Below, in pieces: positions 20,400 through 31,272 of a stretch of 64,000 nucleotides of DNA. The notes under the pieces were generated by a model, which was given only the letters and a program-made list of their open reading frames with translations, had not been told where the DNA came from and ran no database searches. This DNA comes from Odontocerum albicorne (lineage: Eukaryota; Arthropoda; Insecta; Trichoptera; Odontoceridae), in the NCBI GenBank assembly GCA_949825065.1, contig OX463849.1, forward strand, positions 41,413,234-41,477,233, in the 5' to 3' direction. Position 1 is the stretch's first letter. Each line of letters starts with the position of its first letter. The position numbers were made by a program, and so were the translations under genes.

Positions 20400-21099
20400 C
20401 CTTGCATCTATGTGTGTCTAAGATTCATTTTCAACCTACGAAAGTACGATCATATAACTTCATACCAGAAGGCATTGAACTGGTTGAATGTTAGAAATAG
20501 ACGCCAAATTCACATACTGTCTCTATTGTATAATATCCTTAACTGTCCCGCCGCCCCCTCTTATCTCGCCGAAAATTTTCAGCGTCTTTCCAATCATGAA
20601 TTAGCGCTACGCTCAAACAGAGATTGTTTATTGGCCTTTCCAGTTCACCGCTCCTTTTTCTTTACTTCGTCCTTTACTGTCCATGCAGTGAGACTCTGGA
20701 ATCAGTTACAAACCAATATAAGACTCGCTCCGTCCTTGGCATGCTTTAAGAAGCGACTGAAAAAACTCTTAATTTCTAGTCAGTAAAATAACGTGTTTCA
20801 TTCCTGATTTTTCTTTTCCTTTCCTCTCCACCATCCCTTCCTTTCCTTTTGATTGATATCTCACTTTATATAAAAAAGAATGTTCGGGTGATTTTCCGTC
20901 TTTGTGGGGTTCGTGGGCATGTGCTCACGTATATGTTTATGGATTTCGTGGGAATGGATAGTCATTTGAATTATTTATGCGACCACGTAACTTGCTTCAT
21001 TTACTTTTGTCTGGTTGGTTGGAAGAGATTGCCGCCTGGCAATAATACCGCCAGATTGTATTGCAATAAAAGTGTTAAATAAAAATAAATAAATAAATC
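20400..21099 (+). mobile_element. LINE 3' end: ORF2 C-terminus, 3' UTR and (AAAT)n tail
   Basis: The coding end (20,412-20,786) is followed by a 300-bp 3' UTR and AAATAAATAAATAAAT at 21,077-21,099. A second, inverted copy of the same 3' UTR lies at 15,838-16,175. The shared GGTTGGAAGAGATTGCCGCC block also occurs, decayed, at 15,780-15,825 and 61,200-61,250. Confidence 0.8.
20412..20786 (+). pseudogene. LINE ORF2 C-terminal fragment
   Basis: The end of a Jockey/CR1/L2-type ORF2: LNWLNVRNRRQIHILSLLYNIL, SYLAENFQRLSNHELALRSN, then the typical close FTVHAVRLWNQLQTNIRLAPSLACFKKRLK before the stop (read in pieces). 124 codons are open. The RT palm is not present, so the copy is 5' truncated. Confidence 0.75.
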
Positions 21100-21800
21100 T
21101 AGCAACTTTTACTCGGGAGTCTATTAAGTGCTTTCTAAGAAGGCCAAGGTTGTTGGTCTCCGGGTGCCATTTTTTCCAAGACCGCATCTTCAATTTTTCC
21201 CTCCTTAGAGAACGCGTTTTACTTGAAGATATATTTATTATTTAAGTTAGTAAATACTTGTACTATCAAATACATTTTGTGATAAGCGAAACTTTTTCCA
21301 CTCTAATAATGTATCAAGGATTTCTTCATACCGATCCGCATTTATTTTTACATCGTCTGATTCCTCAATTTTACCCAGTTGAAGTTTATGCCTTTTTCAG
21401 ATCATGTTTCATGGCTTCATGAAGATGTAAAAGTCTTTCTAAAAACGATAAAATGAGACAGGTTTGGCTGTTGTGCTCCATAGACTTGACCTCATCGTTT
21501 GCATACAAGAATGATGCAAATAAACCTCACGTTTGCACGTTTTGGTTCAACTACGAGTAAATCCTCATGTATGTCTGTTTGTACCGTATTTTGCATATTT
21601 CACGTCAAAGCATTGATTTAACTACTAATCTCCACCATTTTATATTTATATACGAGTATTTTAGACACGAAGGTCTCTGTCCTAACTCAGAACTGATGTT
21701 TTGCAAACACCATAACTAGACAGTTCCGTGGCATCCTTGGCTTAGCTTCATAATTCACAATCGTAATTATCTTCGAACTGTCTTTGAATTAGTTATTTAA
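21100..21800. other. Non-coding stretch
   Basis: No gene or repeat is recognised, apart from two copies of the 8-mer TACGAGTA (21,552 and 21,651) discussed in the findings. Confidence 0.25.
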
Positions 21801-21810
21801 CACATACATC

Positions 21811-22620
21811 ATGCCGGCTCCCTACTGGGATGACAGACTTTCCTATCTCGACATACATCTTTCGCCATTTCCACATCCATACACCTTATCATGCCGATGT
21901 GTTCTGATCATCTCATTTCGATATACCATCGGATTTTGTACAGCGGTGTTGCTGGTGAGTTTGCTAGCTTTGCTTTATAACTGAAATGACGTTGGAATAG
22001 CGATGGGATCCTCGACTACGAGGCTCAGCAACGACGACGACCTTTTCATGCTGCTCCTACGATTTATCTTACTTCTTACATTTCCTTCGTTCAAAATATA
22101 ATTCACTTGATCCAACCATAATTTCCTTGGTCTTGCTCTACCTTGCTTTAAACTAACATTTGCACTGTATATTTGTTTTTTTTTGTCTTCATTCATTCGT
22201 TCCACGTGCGCAAACCATTTCATGGTGCTCTTTTTCATCTTACTCAAAATATCAGCCTCAAGTTCACGTTCATTGCGTAGTCAATCATACATTGTCATCC
22301 CATGTATTATTCCAAGTGCAGTAATTGCTACAATATTTACTCGGTTATTTTCACTAATTTGCTACGTCCCCTTTTCACTCCCATATCTAACATCTTAGCA
22401 GATTTTGATAGTCTTCGGTTCGAGTGTATATATTTATTGTCTCCATTGACTTTATTTCCTATCATTACACGCCGCCAGATATTCCGCGTAAAGCTTCCAT
22501 CATCTTAGAAAATACGACCTAAATAGAAGAATTCCTTAACTTTTTCATATCTTTCATTATTCACCAATATATCGCATTTACTTTTCCTTTAATACTTTTC
22601 TATTACCATGGCTTTAGATC
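21811..22620 (-). mobile_element. RTE-like LINE fragment, longest minus-strand copy
   Basis: The minus strand carries the ORF2 C-terminus: the 21,975-22,247 frame reads MKKSTMKWFAHVERMNEDKKKQIY and RARPRKLWLDQVNYIL. That is the WFGHVERMxE...GRPRxxWxDQ signature at the end of many insect RTE/Jockey-type LINEs. Upstream, 22,300-22,480 reads LGNKVNGDNKYIHSNRRLSK in parts. Stops abound. A segment at 21,936-22,045 unrelated to the other copies is inserted and shares GATCCTCGACT-CGAGG with 46,592-46,642. Confidence 0.7.
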
Positions 22621-22639
22621 TCGCAACGTGTATCCCCAT

Positions 22640-23340
22640 AACACGAAAAAAATAACCATACAAATTCAATATTCACATTGACTCGGACGAAAAATGTGTA
22701 GTTTTTTTTTTCATAATTAAGAAGTACTCAAAGAAAAGTGGTAGCCTTCTCATATTTAGGCTCAAATTTAGAGACCGACCTAAATACTAAAAATTAATAT
22801 TAAAAAACCAGGTGGGCATAATTCATCCTAGCTGTACCCGTTTCGAAATATTAAACCAATTAGTCAAGACACCGGATGTATATACTCGTATGTGCAGGCT
22901 CTAGTAAAGTTGAAATAGTTCACAATGTAACTCATTAAGAATTTGAGTCCTTTTTTTATTTGCCATTTTCGATGGTCAACCACATTGTAGATACTAGCAA
23001 TGCCAAATAGTTTTCGCAACGCACGTTCCCAGACAATGCGGTTGATAAAATCGCCGATTATTCGTAACATTGTGTACGCCGGCACCCTGGTGTTTGCTAA
23101 GAATCGATTAATTACCAACAATATCCTCAACACACGGAACGCACGGTGTAAACACCTCATTTCAGCGATGGGAAACAATATTTTTAATAAATACTCGTAC
23201 ATCCGATTCATTAAATTTTTTTTTCTTACCTCTTTAACGACGTGACAATTGTGAACGTTAACTTATTGAAAGGTAAAACTTACTTATTCGACCTACTTTC
23301 TTCAATAGTTTAAGATTGGTAGTTATCAATGTTGAGCAAA
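22640..23340. other. No recognised feature
   Basis: A 115-codon minus-strand frame at 22,864-23,211 matches nothing I know. Two TACTCGTA 8-mers lie at 22,883 and 23,192. Confidence 0.2.
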
Positions 23341-23361
23341 TATTTTTTCTATGACTTTCGT

Positions 23362-23430
23362 TGCCTAGTTGATAAGACACCTGTCTCTCAACCCGGGTGC
23401 AGCGGGTCCGATTTCCGTTGGTATCCATAT
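23362..23430 (+). repeat. tRNA-derived SINE-like copy
   Basis: The A-box-like TTGCCTAGTTGATAAGACAC is followed after 40 bp by a decayed B box GGGTCCGATTTCC and an A-rich tail. Same family as 48,476-48,543. Confidence 0.5.
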
Positions 23431-24025
23431 AATTTAAAAATACTCGTAGTTATTTTCTGATTTTCACGTAAGGCTATATAGATGTATTTTTATTGTTGTA
23501 TTAAAATAATAATGTACTGAAGTGAACTATTTCAAATAGATGACTTGAATTGTCCTGTTACGTAATAAAATATCACCTCAAGGGGTAATTTATAAAAGGC
23601 ATCCTACTCATAAGTTACACTAAATAAATTCAGATGGAATTAAGTTTTTAAAAAAGTTATATCCATGATGTCAATAATTAATAAAAATCCTATAGATAAT
23701 TTAGCATTTAAACACCTGCTTCTGATGTTTGAGTAGATATTATTATAATCAAATAATGATTTAAGATTATTAGTCCCATGGGCCTTCCGAAAACCTCGAG
23801 GATTTTTTAAGAGCCCCTGGCTCGAGTGAATAGCCAGAAATGTGGCATGACCAAACCAACAACGAAAGTGTTATACAATACAACCAGAATTTGATTGCAT
23901 TACACTTTCGTTGCATTTCGTGTAACCTGGTGGGCATATTGCTACATATCAAACTTTTTCAACCAATTAGAAAAATGTTCAAACTTAAGTGAAAACGTCA
24001 TCGAAATACTATTTAAAAAAATCTT
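23431..24025. other. Non-coding stretch
   Basis: AT-rich; no supported gene or repeat copy. Confidence 0.2.
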
Positions 24026-24027
24026 GG

Positions 24028-24108
24028 TTCCAACGGGAATCGAACCTGCGATCCCCGGGTTGAAATACCGGCATCTTACCTTAGACTACGGAGGTTGTCG
24101 TAAAATCT
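24028..24108 (-). repeat. tRNA-derived SINE-like copy
   Basis: The minus strand has ACCTCCGTAGTCTAAGGTAAG (A-box-like) and a perfect B box GGTTCGATTCC at 24,037-24,047, followed by CGTTGGAACC. It is the best tRNA-like copy here, but the acceptor arms do not pair. Confidence 0.5.
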
Positions 24109-24109
24109 G

Positions 24110-24790
24110 ATTAAATCGGAGAAGAGGAAGTTGATTATGTATGCCATTAACATTTTTTGTATGCCAGTATAGGATTATGTGGAGATCTGATTTCACTGCC
24201 TATTTCGATAGGCTCGTAGTGCGAATGCGATGATTGACTTATTTAGGTAATATAACAGGGTGTATTTTGATAAATTGGTGTCAAATATGGTAAATATTAC
24301 ATATACATTTCAGATGAAAAAGGTTTCTTACCCCCGACCTTCCTTCAGCATTAGACGGCCAGGATAAGAGCTCGGGTTTACACTCGTATTTAGTTCGGAT
24401 CTCGATTCATTTTTGCACACCGATATGTCTTGTAAATCTCGGATAATGCACGGATAAAATGGTCAGATCCGCGCGGTGGCGTGTTTTAAGATACGCCGAG
24501 AAATATTTACACACCTTAATAAATACTGACTATAATCACCGTACTCTATCTGTTCTTAGTACTGTTATATTTAAATTATATATTTTATTTATTGAAAAAG
24601 TAAAGTTTAGTAAAGTAAACATTTAAAAAATATGATCCCAGTTTGATATTCGCCCAAGTCCTGTTGAACGAACACCTTTCAGGTTGGTCGGAGGAGATCG
24701 ACACACAACAATAAACCCGCCATATTGTACTGTGTACAACAAAAATCTAATACAGTGCTATATTTTTTTTTCTATTTCCTAAACTTATTT
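24110..24790. other. Non-coding stretch
   Basis: No gene recognised. Confidence 0.2.
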
Positions 24791-24796
24791 ATTTAA

Positions 24797-25053
24797 AACA
24801 CGTTCACTGCGTTGAACATGGCTCCCGTGTCCATACAAAATAGCCTTGAATATTGAGTGCACTCATAAACGTCTCCCGATAAGGATTCGTCGCCGGTTTC
24901 ATGTGTTTTGAAGACACGTAAAGACACAAAGGAATACACTTGTATATGATGTTTCAATAGAAAGTAGAATTTAATTTTTAAGAAAGTTATGGGTTTTAAA
25001 AAATTCGCGAATTTTCAACATCTCTGTATGACATTTTATACGCAGTGAATGTG
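24797..25053 (+). mobile_element. MITE with TTAA target duplication, piggyBac-like
   Basis: The ends CACGTTCACTGCG (from 24,799) and CGCAGTGAATGTG (25,041-25,053) are inverted repeats, flanked by TTAA on both sides (24,793-24,796 and 25,054-25,057; two extra A's on the left). At 257 bp with no coding capacity, TTAA flanks plus a short TIR fit a piggyBac-type MITE. Confidence 0.65.
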
Positions 25054-25059
25054 TTAAGA

Positions 25060-25700
25060 CGTTTCTTAGAAATTTGATACTAATTTAGAAATAAACGCAT
25101 AAAATATATCGATTTTGAGACGCATAAATTTTAAAACAGACTTCGTAATAAATGCCTATTTCGCGTGCTTATTCAACAGCTCTAATTGAAAACTGTTATA
25201 ATTGAAAACTGTTATAATTTACGGTCATTGATGGGAAAACTAGTACACCGGCAGATCTGATGCCGTAAATTGTTTAAAGACTATTATTTAAGCCGGTGTT
25301 TGCTTTTGGTTCTCACACTCCGATAGTATATCTGGCTATTAAGTTTCCAGCTTTCAAGTTTTCCTTTTAAGTTAAATGGTTAAATGCCCTCGTGGCGTAA
25401 CGTTATGCGCGGTATTTTTCAGATTTTGAATGTATTTCTTAATCTGTGTTAAAATCTAAAATCATTACAAGACACCTGCATATTCCTATATTAACATACA
25501 TATACGAAGGTACTGAACGTTTGGAAAGACCTATAAAACATAGTATGACCAAATAAATAAAATAAATAATAATTACTTGGAAATTTGACCTGTAAAATAG
25601 AAGAAAAGCAAAGCAGGCTATCCGTAATAAAATTTTGGTTCCAACATAAAGATTGGCAAGTTAAACTTGAATTTGGCAAAAAAGTGATTCAATAGTTCTC
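25060..25700. other. Non-coding stretch
   Basis: A short direct repeat, AATTGAAAACTGTTATAATT, lies at 25,184 and 25,201. No gene. Confidence 0.25.
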
Positions 25701-25878
25701 ATTTTTACTACGAGGCGTATCCAGAAAGTAAGTGTACTGAGGTTGTCACGACCGGATGGATTTTATTTTCGACATGTTGGCTACACTTCCGTGTAGCCTG
25801 ACCCTTCCTCTCCGCAACGAGACCAGTTCGAGGTCAGTACGTTGAGAAGTGTCGACGCGACAACACGTTTCGTGAAAA

Positions 25879-26202
25879 ATGTCAATCCAATCTCCCGCCA
25901 AGTGCGAAATACGCGGCGTCATCCGTTATCTCGTTTGGAAGAGAAAACCTCCGGTTGAGGTTTATAATGAGGTGAAAACTGCATATGGTGATAAAGCTAT
26001 GAATCGTACGAGTGTGTACAAGTGGTGTCGCGAGTTTAAAAACGGTCGTACGTCTGTGCATGATGATCAGAGGAGCAGAAGACCTTCAATTGTGACTGAC
26101 GAAATTGTGGAAAAAATCGAAAATGCGCTCCGTGACGATCGCAGATTGAATATATGCCTCAAGGGGAGACCATCAACTCTGCAAGATACTGTGAGACCCT
26201 AA
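25879..26202 (+). pseudogene. Mariner transposase N-terminal domain (copy B)
   Basis: It opens at ATG 25,879. It has the first HTH (PPVEVYNEVKTAYGDKAMNRTSVYKWCREFKNG), then a linker with RRPSIVTDEIVEKI and the start of the second HTH. After RDDRRLNI it crosses the deletion junction into another frame. It could bind TIRs but not cut. Confidence 0.8.
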
Positions 26203-26240
26203 AAAACTTGCGGAGGGCGATTTAGAACAAGAGGAGAGGC

Positions 26241-26588
26241 ATGCTGACAAAGGGAGTCTGCCTGCTGCACGACAATGCCAGACCACACACGGCCAACGCC
26301 ACGAAGGAACTGCTCGCCTCGTTTAAATGGGATGTCCTGAACCATCCCGCGCATTCCCCTGACCTAGCACCTTTAGATTACTATCTCTTTACCTCCCTGA
26401 AGCTGCACATGGGTGGAAAAAGGTTTTCAACCGACGAGGAGGTAAAGGAGGAGGTGGAGAAGTGGACGGAGGGGTTGGCGGGAAACTACTTCGAGGAAGG
26501 CATCAAAAAGTTGATACCCCGCTTCACCACCTGCATTGAGAGGAATGGCAACTATGTCGAAAAATGGCTTACATATGTACTACGGTAA
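26241..26588 (+). pseudogene. Mariner transposase C-terminal part (copy B)
   Basis: GVCLLHDNARPHTA holds the second Asp and HSPDLAPLDYYLF the third (34 residues apart). The usual Ser before the last Asp is Leu. It ends with GLAGNYFEEGIKKLIPRFTTC and runs a few codons into the 3' UTR. It is separated from the N-terminal piece by the deletion and the shared stop. Confidence 0.8.
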
Positions 26589-26679
26589 CCACGTAATCTT
26601 TTTGTTTAAATAAAAAAAATTGTAACCTACAAATATTCAGTACACTTACTTTCTGGACTTACCTAGTATATATTTGTTT

Positions 26680-26770
26680 TGTTAGTGTTTCTTCATTCGT
26701 TCGTTCTACATGCCTTAACCATTTCCGAGTGTTCTTATTCGTCTAACTCAGCACTGATTAATTATCTATT
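26680..26770 (-). mobile_element. RTE-like LINE fragment
   Basis: TTCTTCATTCGTTCGTTCTACATG, CTTAACCATTTCCGAGTGTTC and CTAACTCAGCACT correspond in order to 22,175-22,255 and 32,945-33,010 (same family, minus strand). Confidence 0.55.
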
Positions 26771-26966
26771 ATCTTTATTTATATATAGATGTTTCCTACA
26801 TATTTCCACTCTGTAATCTTATGTTTTTGCTTTTTTTGTTGCAGGTAAGAGTTGTTTTGTGGATCTTTAAAATAAACTTAGTGAAAGGTAACTTAACTTT
26901 ATTTATGTTTTACATTTAAGATTTTTTTACTAAGAATGTTGAGAATAACAAATACCAATATTGTCA

Positions 26967-27062
26967 TTTATTTAGTCAAACAGTGTTTATTCCACTTAAT
27001 AAACAGTGTTTGACTAAACAAATTACAATGCCTTTAAACATCCACAGTGTTAATGCCTGAAC
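26967..27062. repeat. Palindromic junction of two inverted repeat copies
   Basis: TTTAGTCAAACAGTGTTTATT (26,974) is followed within 6 bp by its reverse complement-like AATAAACAGTGTTTGACTAAA. The repeat unit is the one at 15,460 and 30,044 (Penelope-like terminus). The right-hand side continues into AATTACAATGCCTTTAAACA, also found at 7,983. Confidence 0.6.
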
Positions 27063-27099
27063 TAATAAATTACAATATATTGAAAACAGGAATCAAGGC

Positions 27100-27330
27100 A
27101 ATACTCAGAGATATGCTACTCCACTGTTGAAAGAGCTTCACTGGTTGACGTGTCCTGAAAGCGTCGTATGGTGGTCAAAGATCTGAATGGCCTGAAATAG
27201 AATTATGCGTAAGGGATGTGCCCTCTGGGAGACATGCTACATCGAGTTCGTTTGCGTATTAACCGTCTAATTTAGGTAGCTCGAACACATACATATTTTG
27301 TAGTAGCTGCCCTTATTACATTAAATACAC
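27100..27330 (+). mobile_element. LINE ORF2 C-terminal fragment (CR1/L2/Jockey-like)
   Basis: One frame reads ATPLLKELHWLTCPESVV, close to the ATPLLKxLHWLPVxxRI motif found near the end of many LINE ORF2 proteins. The following codons are interrupted by stops. Confidence 0.5.
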
Positions 27331-27594
27331 TTCCTCGGCAGTGTAAGTAGACTGATGGGTTAGAGGTATTCTTAAGTTCACACTATTTGAGAAATGTTAC
27401 ATTAAAAAGAAGGCGGCCTCGCAGTAATATTTTATTAATAAAGGGTGCCATCAAAATAAATAAACGTTAATGTCGACGTTCAGTGAAAATGCAGGAGGGA
27501 GAGAGAATCTTTAATGATCTATTTAAAAGTATATTTTTCTTAAACTCTTAACGACCAATATTTAGGAAAGGGTGGTTTCATCAAGTGATAGCTG
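27331..27594. other. Non-coding stretch
   Basis: No supported feature. Confidence 0.2.
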
Positions 27595-27745
27595 TTTTAT
27601 AAGAAGGAAATGTAAAAGTCAGATAAGTTTATGAGAAGGTGTATAGATGTAGAGGAAGTGATATATGAATGTCGTGATCACAAAGTATGACGCTCTGTGG
27701 TCTCTGCTTTACTGATAGGGAAACGTTGATGTTATATACCAATAT
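27595..27745 (+). mobile_element. RTE-like LINE tail fragment
   Basis: TATGAGAAGGTGTATAGATGTAGAGG, GTCGTGATCACAAAGTATGACG and CTGATAGGGAAA follow the order of the LINE tail at 28,590-28,700. Confidence 0.6.
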
Positions 27746-28144
27746 TCATGAGTCGGCAATACATATAAACTCTTTTAAATTGATGGAAATTAACGTCTGA
27801 AAACATATATTGTATCGTTTATAAAAAGTGCATAGTGATGGTGTGGAGAACAAAATATCTGAAGATCCATCAACACTTTACCTGCCGGTCTGCTTCGACT
27901 ATCCAAGAGATCTTACTCCTAAGCACTAAAAACTCCCAAACGTTGTTAATGACTTGGTTGTATGTTCTCAAGATATGGTTGATCCACGCCAATCACACGT
28001 CTCTTAAGATGCCTTCACGACCACTTATAATTGGTTTGATGATTTTTAGTAAATGTATTCTAATTTATCAAGTACTTTAATATTATAAATCTTTGTTTCA
28101 ATAAAATATTAGAGCAAGTTTAGGGATTTTGCTTTTTATTTTCA

Positions 28145-28710
28145 GTTAGTGGAACAGTTACGAGAGATATCGGGAAGTGATTAGAGCGACAGTTACGAGA
28201 GATAATGGGGCACTAATACATATATTTTCTAGCCGGACAGTATCAAAATCTTCAAACAAAATGATTGTCCAAAACAGTATTCTAGTACCAACTTTGATGC
28301 ATAATAGTAAAATGTGGAAAAATGCGTGTAGTGAGAAGAATATATGGGGGAACAAAGAATCACATAATACGGAATAAAGTTATTAAGAATGAATGTAAAC
28401 TTAAGGCTGGTGTTTTAAGTAAGATAAAAAAGAGGACTCTGATATAGATTGGTCACGTAGAACGAATGAATAAAAAAATACTAAAAAAACAAATGTACAG
28501 TGTCAATCTGAGTGGAAGGCGGGGTAGAACAAGACCAACGAAAGTATGGTGAGATCAAGTGAATTTTATTTTAGAAAGAAAAAAATTTAATTATGAGTAT
28601 TATGAGAAGGTATATGGGTGTAGAACAAGCGAAAGATGTGTGAGACAGTATGAAAGTCTGCCGCTCTTTCTGTCTACCCCGACAGGGAATTGCCGTGATG
28701 GTATGTATGT
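28145..28710 (+). mobile_element. RTE-like LINE fragment
   Basis: In order it contains: NKMIVQNSILVPTLMHNS (family GVLVPTLMYGSExW), a stretch reading NECKLKAGVLSKIKK, then WxGHVERMNK, a GRRGRTRPTKVW motif, and the tail TATGAGAAGGTATATGGGTG...GTCTACCCCGACAGGGAATT. It ends in GGTATGTATGTA. Many stops. It is the most complete plus-strand copy and defines the family used for the smaller fragments. Confidence 0.75.
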
Positions 28711-29223
28711 ATATATGTTTATCTATATTCATTAAAACTGAATTCCAACAGGTTCTCCAAGAACTCTTGTGACTTATTCAGTTTCTGATAAGGGTTGTTT
28801 GTGTCCGTTACGTTTAGAGCCAGTTGAATCGCTAATTCTTTGGTTATCTATGCTATTTGCACTCAATCCCCTTGTTAACACCACCATTAGGATTATCTTA
28901 ATTGTACAATGTATACAACACGTAAAACCATCTAATCACCTTAACAGCTGTTAATTATTGGTTGGTACTAAGTTAGGTTGTTTTACAAGTGTTTTCGATT
29001 TCCTCTTTGAACGGTTATCCGGATCGCTTGAGTTGGTTTATTAATTTCGAAACTTTAATTCAATCCATAAAGATAACTAAATAATTCTTACGCTTCGTGA
29101 CGATAAATAGATTAACAGTTGTTTTGCGTCATTTTGAAGATGTAACAAAATAAGTAGTTTTTTTCGGTGCTTGACGTTTTCGATATTATATACAAAACAA
29201 AAATATAAATATTAACTGTTTAT
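28711..29223. other. Non-coding stretch
   Basis: No supported feature. Confidence 0.2.
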
Positions 29224-29443
29224 GGCATGGCGATGATGCAGTAAGCGATCGTGTCTATCAAATGTAGTTTATAAAAATCCGTGATGGTGATACGACACTC
29301 GAAGGTGATGTCCGCTCTGGAAGGCCGATTACCACTTATGAAGACATGATTTCGATAAAGAATAACCAGCGTACTATGCGAAAGATTGCTGAGATGCTGA
29401 AAATTCCAAATCTCCAAGTCCATTTGCCACAATTTAACATGTG
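29224..29443 (+). pseudogene. Mariner transposase DNA-binding domain fragment
   Basis: One frame reads HGDDAVSDRVYQM, FIKIRDGDTTLEGDVRSGRP, then IKNNQRTMRKIAEMLKIP. These are the two HTH halves and the SGRP hinge of a mariner transposase. The NNQR-T-R-IAExLKI wording resembles mellifera-type mariners. One stop lies within the first HTH. No TIRs were found around it. Confidence 0.6.
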
Positions 29444-30039
29444 AATTTTACCTAAATATTTGAAATTATTATCTGAACAATCCAGTATAGCTCTTTAGTA
29501 ATTAATTCAGGATGAATGACGTGTGGAAAAGATTTGTGTGGGCTCGTGAGTGTGGGTTTCTTCTTGTTGTTTTAAATTCTGTTGTTTTTGTGTTTCTGTA
29601 TGTTTTTTAATTTTTATTCTTATGATTGTGTGCGGTATATTGTGGGATGAATATTTTTGGTCTTTCTGGAGTGATGATGTGTGAGAAGTTTAATTCTGCA
29701 TGATGTTTCCAGTTGTAATTGAGTGTCACTGTTTGTCAGGTTGATGAGAACGTGCAACGGGGTTTTGTTTTTGTGTAATCAAAAATCGGAAAGAAGTATC
29801 GATTTATTATTTCATGCTAAATATCCTCAGTGAGATACAGGCAAAAGCCTAGTTTACTGGGGATACGACAAATGAAAGGCAACAAACCCAGATCCATTAA
29901 AATTGTATGTCCAAATTAAATTACCTGTTGGTTTTTCACAAATTATGTGTATTTCTTGTCACGTGTTATAATAAATAAATAAAAAATATTTTAGATATCA
30001 GAACCATTGGTGTAATATTTGTTAACTTTGTAATTTATT
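29444..30039. other. Non-coding stretch
   Basis: T/G-rich; no supported feature. Confidence 0.2.
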
Positions 30040-30112
30040 TAGTCAAACACTATTTATTCAACTTTATATAACGGCATAACCCTACCGGTTCCAAAGTGTT
30101 CACCTGATCATC
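30040..30112 (-). mobile_element. Penelope-like terminal fragment, second copy of the 15,460 family
   Basis: TAGTCAAACACTATTTATTC, ACTTTATATAACGGCATAACC and CTACCGGTTCCAAAGTGTTC align with 15,462-15,530. The hammerhead-like core is lost (CAGGTGAAC...GGAACC on the minus strand), but the ACCGGTAGGG segment remains. Confidence 0.45.
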
Positions 30113-30484
30113 CATGGCAGTACAAACAAGACTTGTTAACTTTATCATAATTCTCAGGACCACCGTTTCGGCTTATAAGATCCTTGTCAGTTGTTCAATA
30201 TGCAATTATGTAAATATTTAAATGAGGTTAATAGATTATTGATGCAGTCGATATGGAATTTATAGAACTCCATTTTTAGGAAAATCAAACGAAACATTTT
30301 TATAGTTGTTTAAAAATCTTTTTTGGTCAATTAGTAACATTTGTTTCACCACACAAACTTTGACAATGTCATTGTATGGCGAAATATCTTGAATTCGATT
30401 TACCTTAATCATTCCTGAATTACTTCATTCCGATTTGAGTTTAATTTCGAATAAAGTAATCAGAGATGTGAATTTATGGCTGAT
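30113..30484. other. Non-coding stretch
   Basis: No supported feature. Confidence 0.2.
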
Positions 30485-30810
30485 CTATTAACGGAGACCA
30501 ACAAGAGCACTCTCAAGTGGTGTGGACATTAAAAATGAATGAAAGAAAAACTTATAAAATAAATATACAGTGCAAATGGGAGTGGAAGGCGTGTGGTGGA
30601 GCGCCAAGGAAACTAAAGTTGGATCAAGGGAATGATATTTTTAAAGAATAAATTGTACAAAGTCAGAGCAATCGTAGGAGTTATATGAGAAAATGTATGG
30701 ATGTAGAAGAGGCGAAAGATGTGTGTCGTGATAAGAAAGTTTGGCACTTTCTCCTCTCTATCTACCCCGACACAGGGAAATTGTGTGATAGTATGTAGGT
30801 GTATTAATTT
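30485..30810 (+). mobile_element. RTE-like LINE tail fragment
   Basis: GAGTGCTCTCAAGTGGTGTG, a GTGCAAATGGGAGTGGAAGG motif, TATGAGAAAATGTATGGATG and GTGTCGTGATAAGAAAG...TCTACCCCGACA match 28,430-28,700. The downstream end TGTATATACGAGG is where mariner copy C begins. Confidence 0.7.
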
Positions 30811-30930
30811 TTTTTATTAAATTTGTATATACGAGGCATATCCAGAAAGTAAGTGTACTGAATTTTTGTAGGTTACAATTATTTTTATTTAAACAAAAAA
30901 ATTACGTGGTTACCGTAGTACATATGTAAG

Positions 30931-31257
30931 CTATTTTTCGACATAGTCGCCATTCCTCTCAATGCAGGTGGTGAAGCGGGGTATCAACTTTTTGATGCCT
31001 TCCTCGAAGTAGTTTCCCGCCAACCCCTCCGTCCACTTCTCCACCTCCTCCTTTACCTCCTCGTCGGTTGAAAACCTTTTTCCACCCATGTGCAGCTTCA
31101 GGGAGGTAAAGAGATAGTAATCTAAAGGTGCTAGGTCAGGGGAATGCGCGGGATGGTTCAGGACATCCCATTTAAACGAGGCGAGCAGTTCCTTCGTGGC
31201 GTTGGCCGTGTGTGGTCTGGCATTGTCGTGCAGCAGGCAGACTCCCTTTGTCAGCAT
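30931..31257 (-). pseudogene. Mariner transposase C-terminal part (copy C)
   Basis: 108 residues hold GVCLLHDNARPHTA (second Asp) and SPDLAPLDYYLF (third Asp; Leu where Ser is usual), ending KKLIPRFTTCIERNGDYVEK. The open frame starts at an internal Met just after the shared stop. Confidence 0.8.
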
Positions 31258-31272
31258 GCCTCTCCTCTTGTT

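Larger units (their letters stand above)
25711..26666 (+). mobile_element. Mariner family copy B, middle deleted
   Basis: The left TIR CGAGGCGTATCCAGAAAGTA and the right TIR ending TTTCTGGACTTACCTAG are flanked by TA (25,709-25,710; 26,667-26,668). It carries the N-terminal DNA-binding domain and the C-terminal part, but the stretch with the first catalytic Asp is deleted at about 26,148 (junction CGCAGATTGAATATATGCC). It shares a stop (CAG to TAG at about 26,222) with copy C. The 5' UTR hairpin lies at 25,779-25,798. Confidence 0.9.

Noticed and set aside
22864..23211. 115-codon minus-strand ORF
   Set aside because: No motif, family or splice context was recognised; composition does not stand out.
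24028..24108. Functional tRNA gene (also 18,362, 35,690, 48,476)
   Set aside because: B boxes are good, but acceptor and anticodon arms do not pair and copies are dispersed and diverged, which fits SINE-like retroposons.
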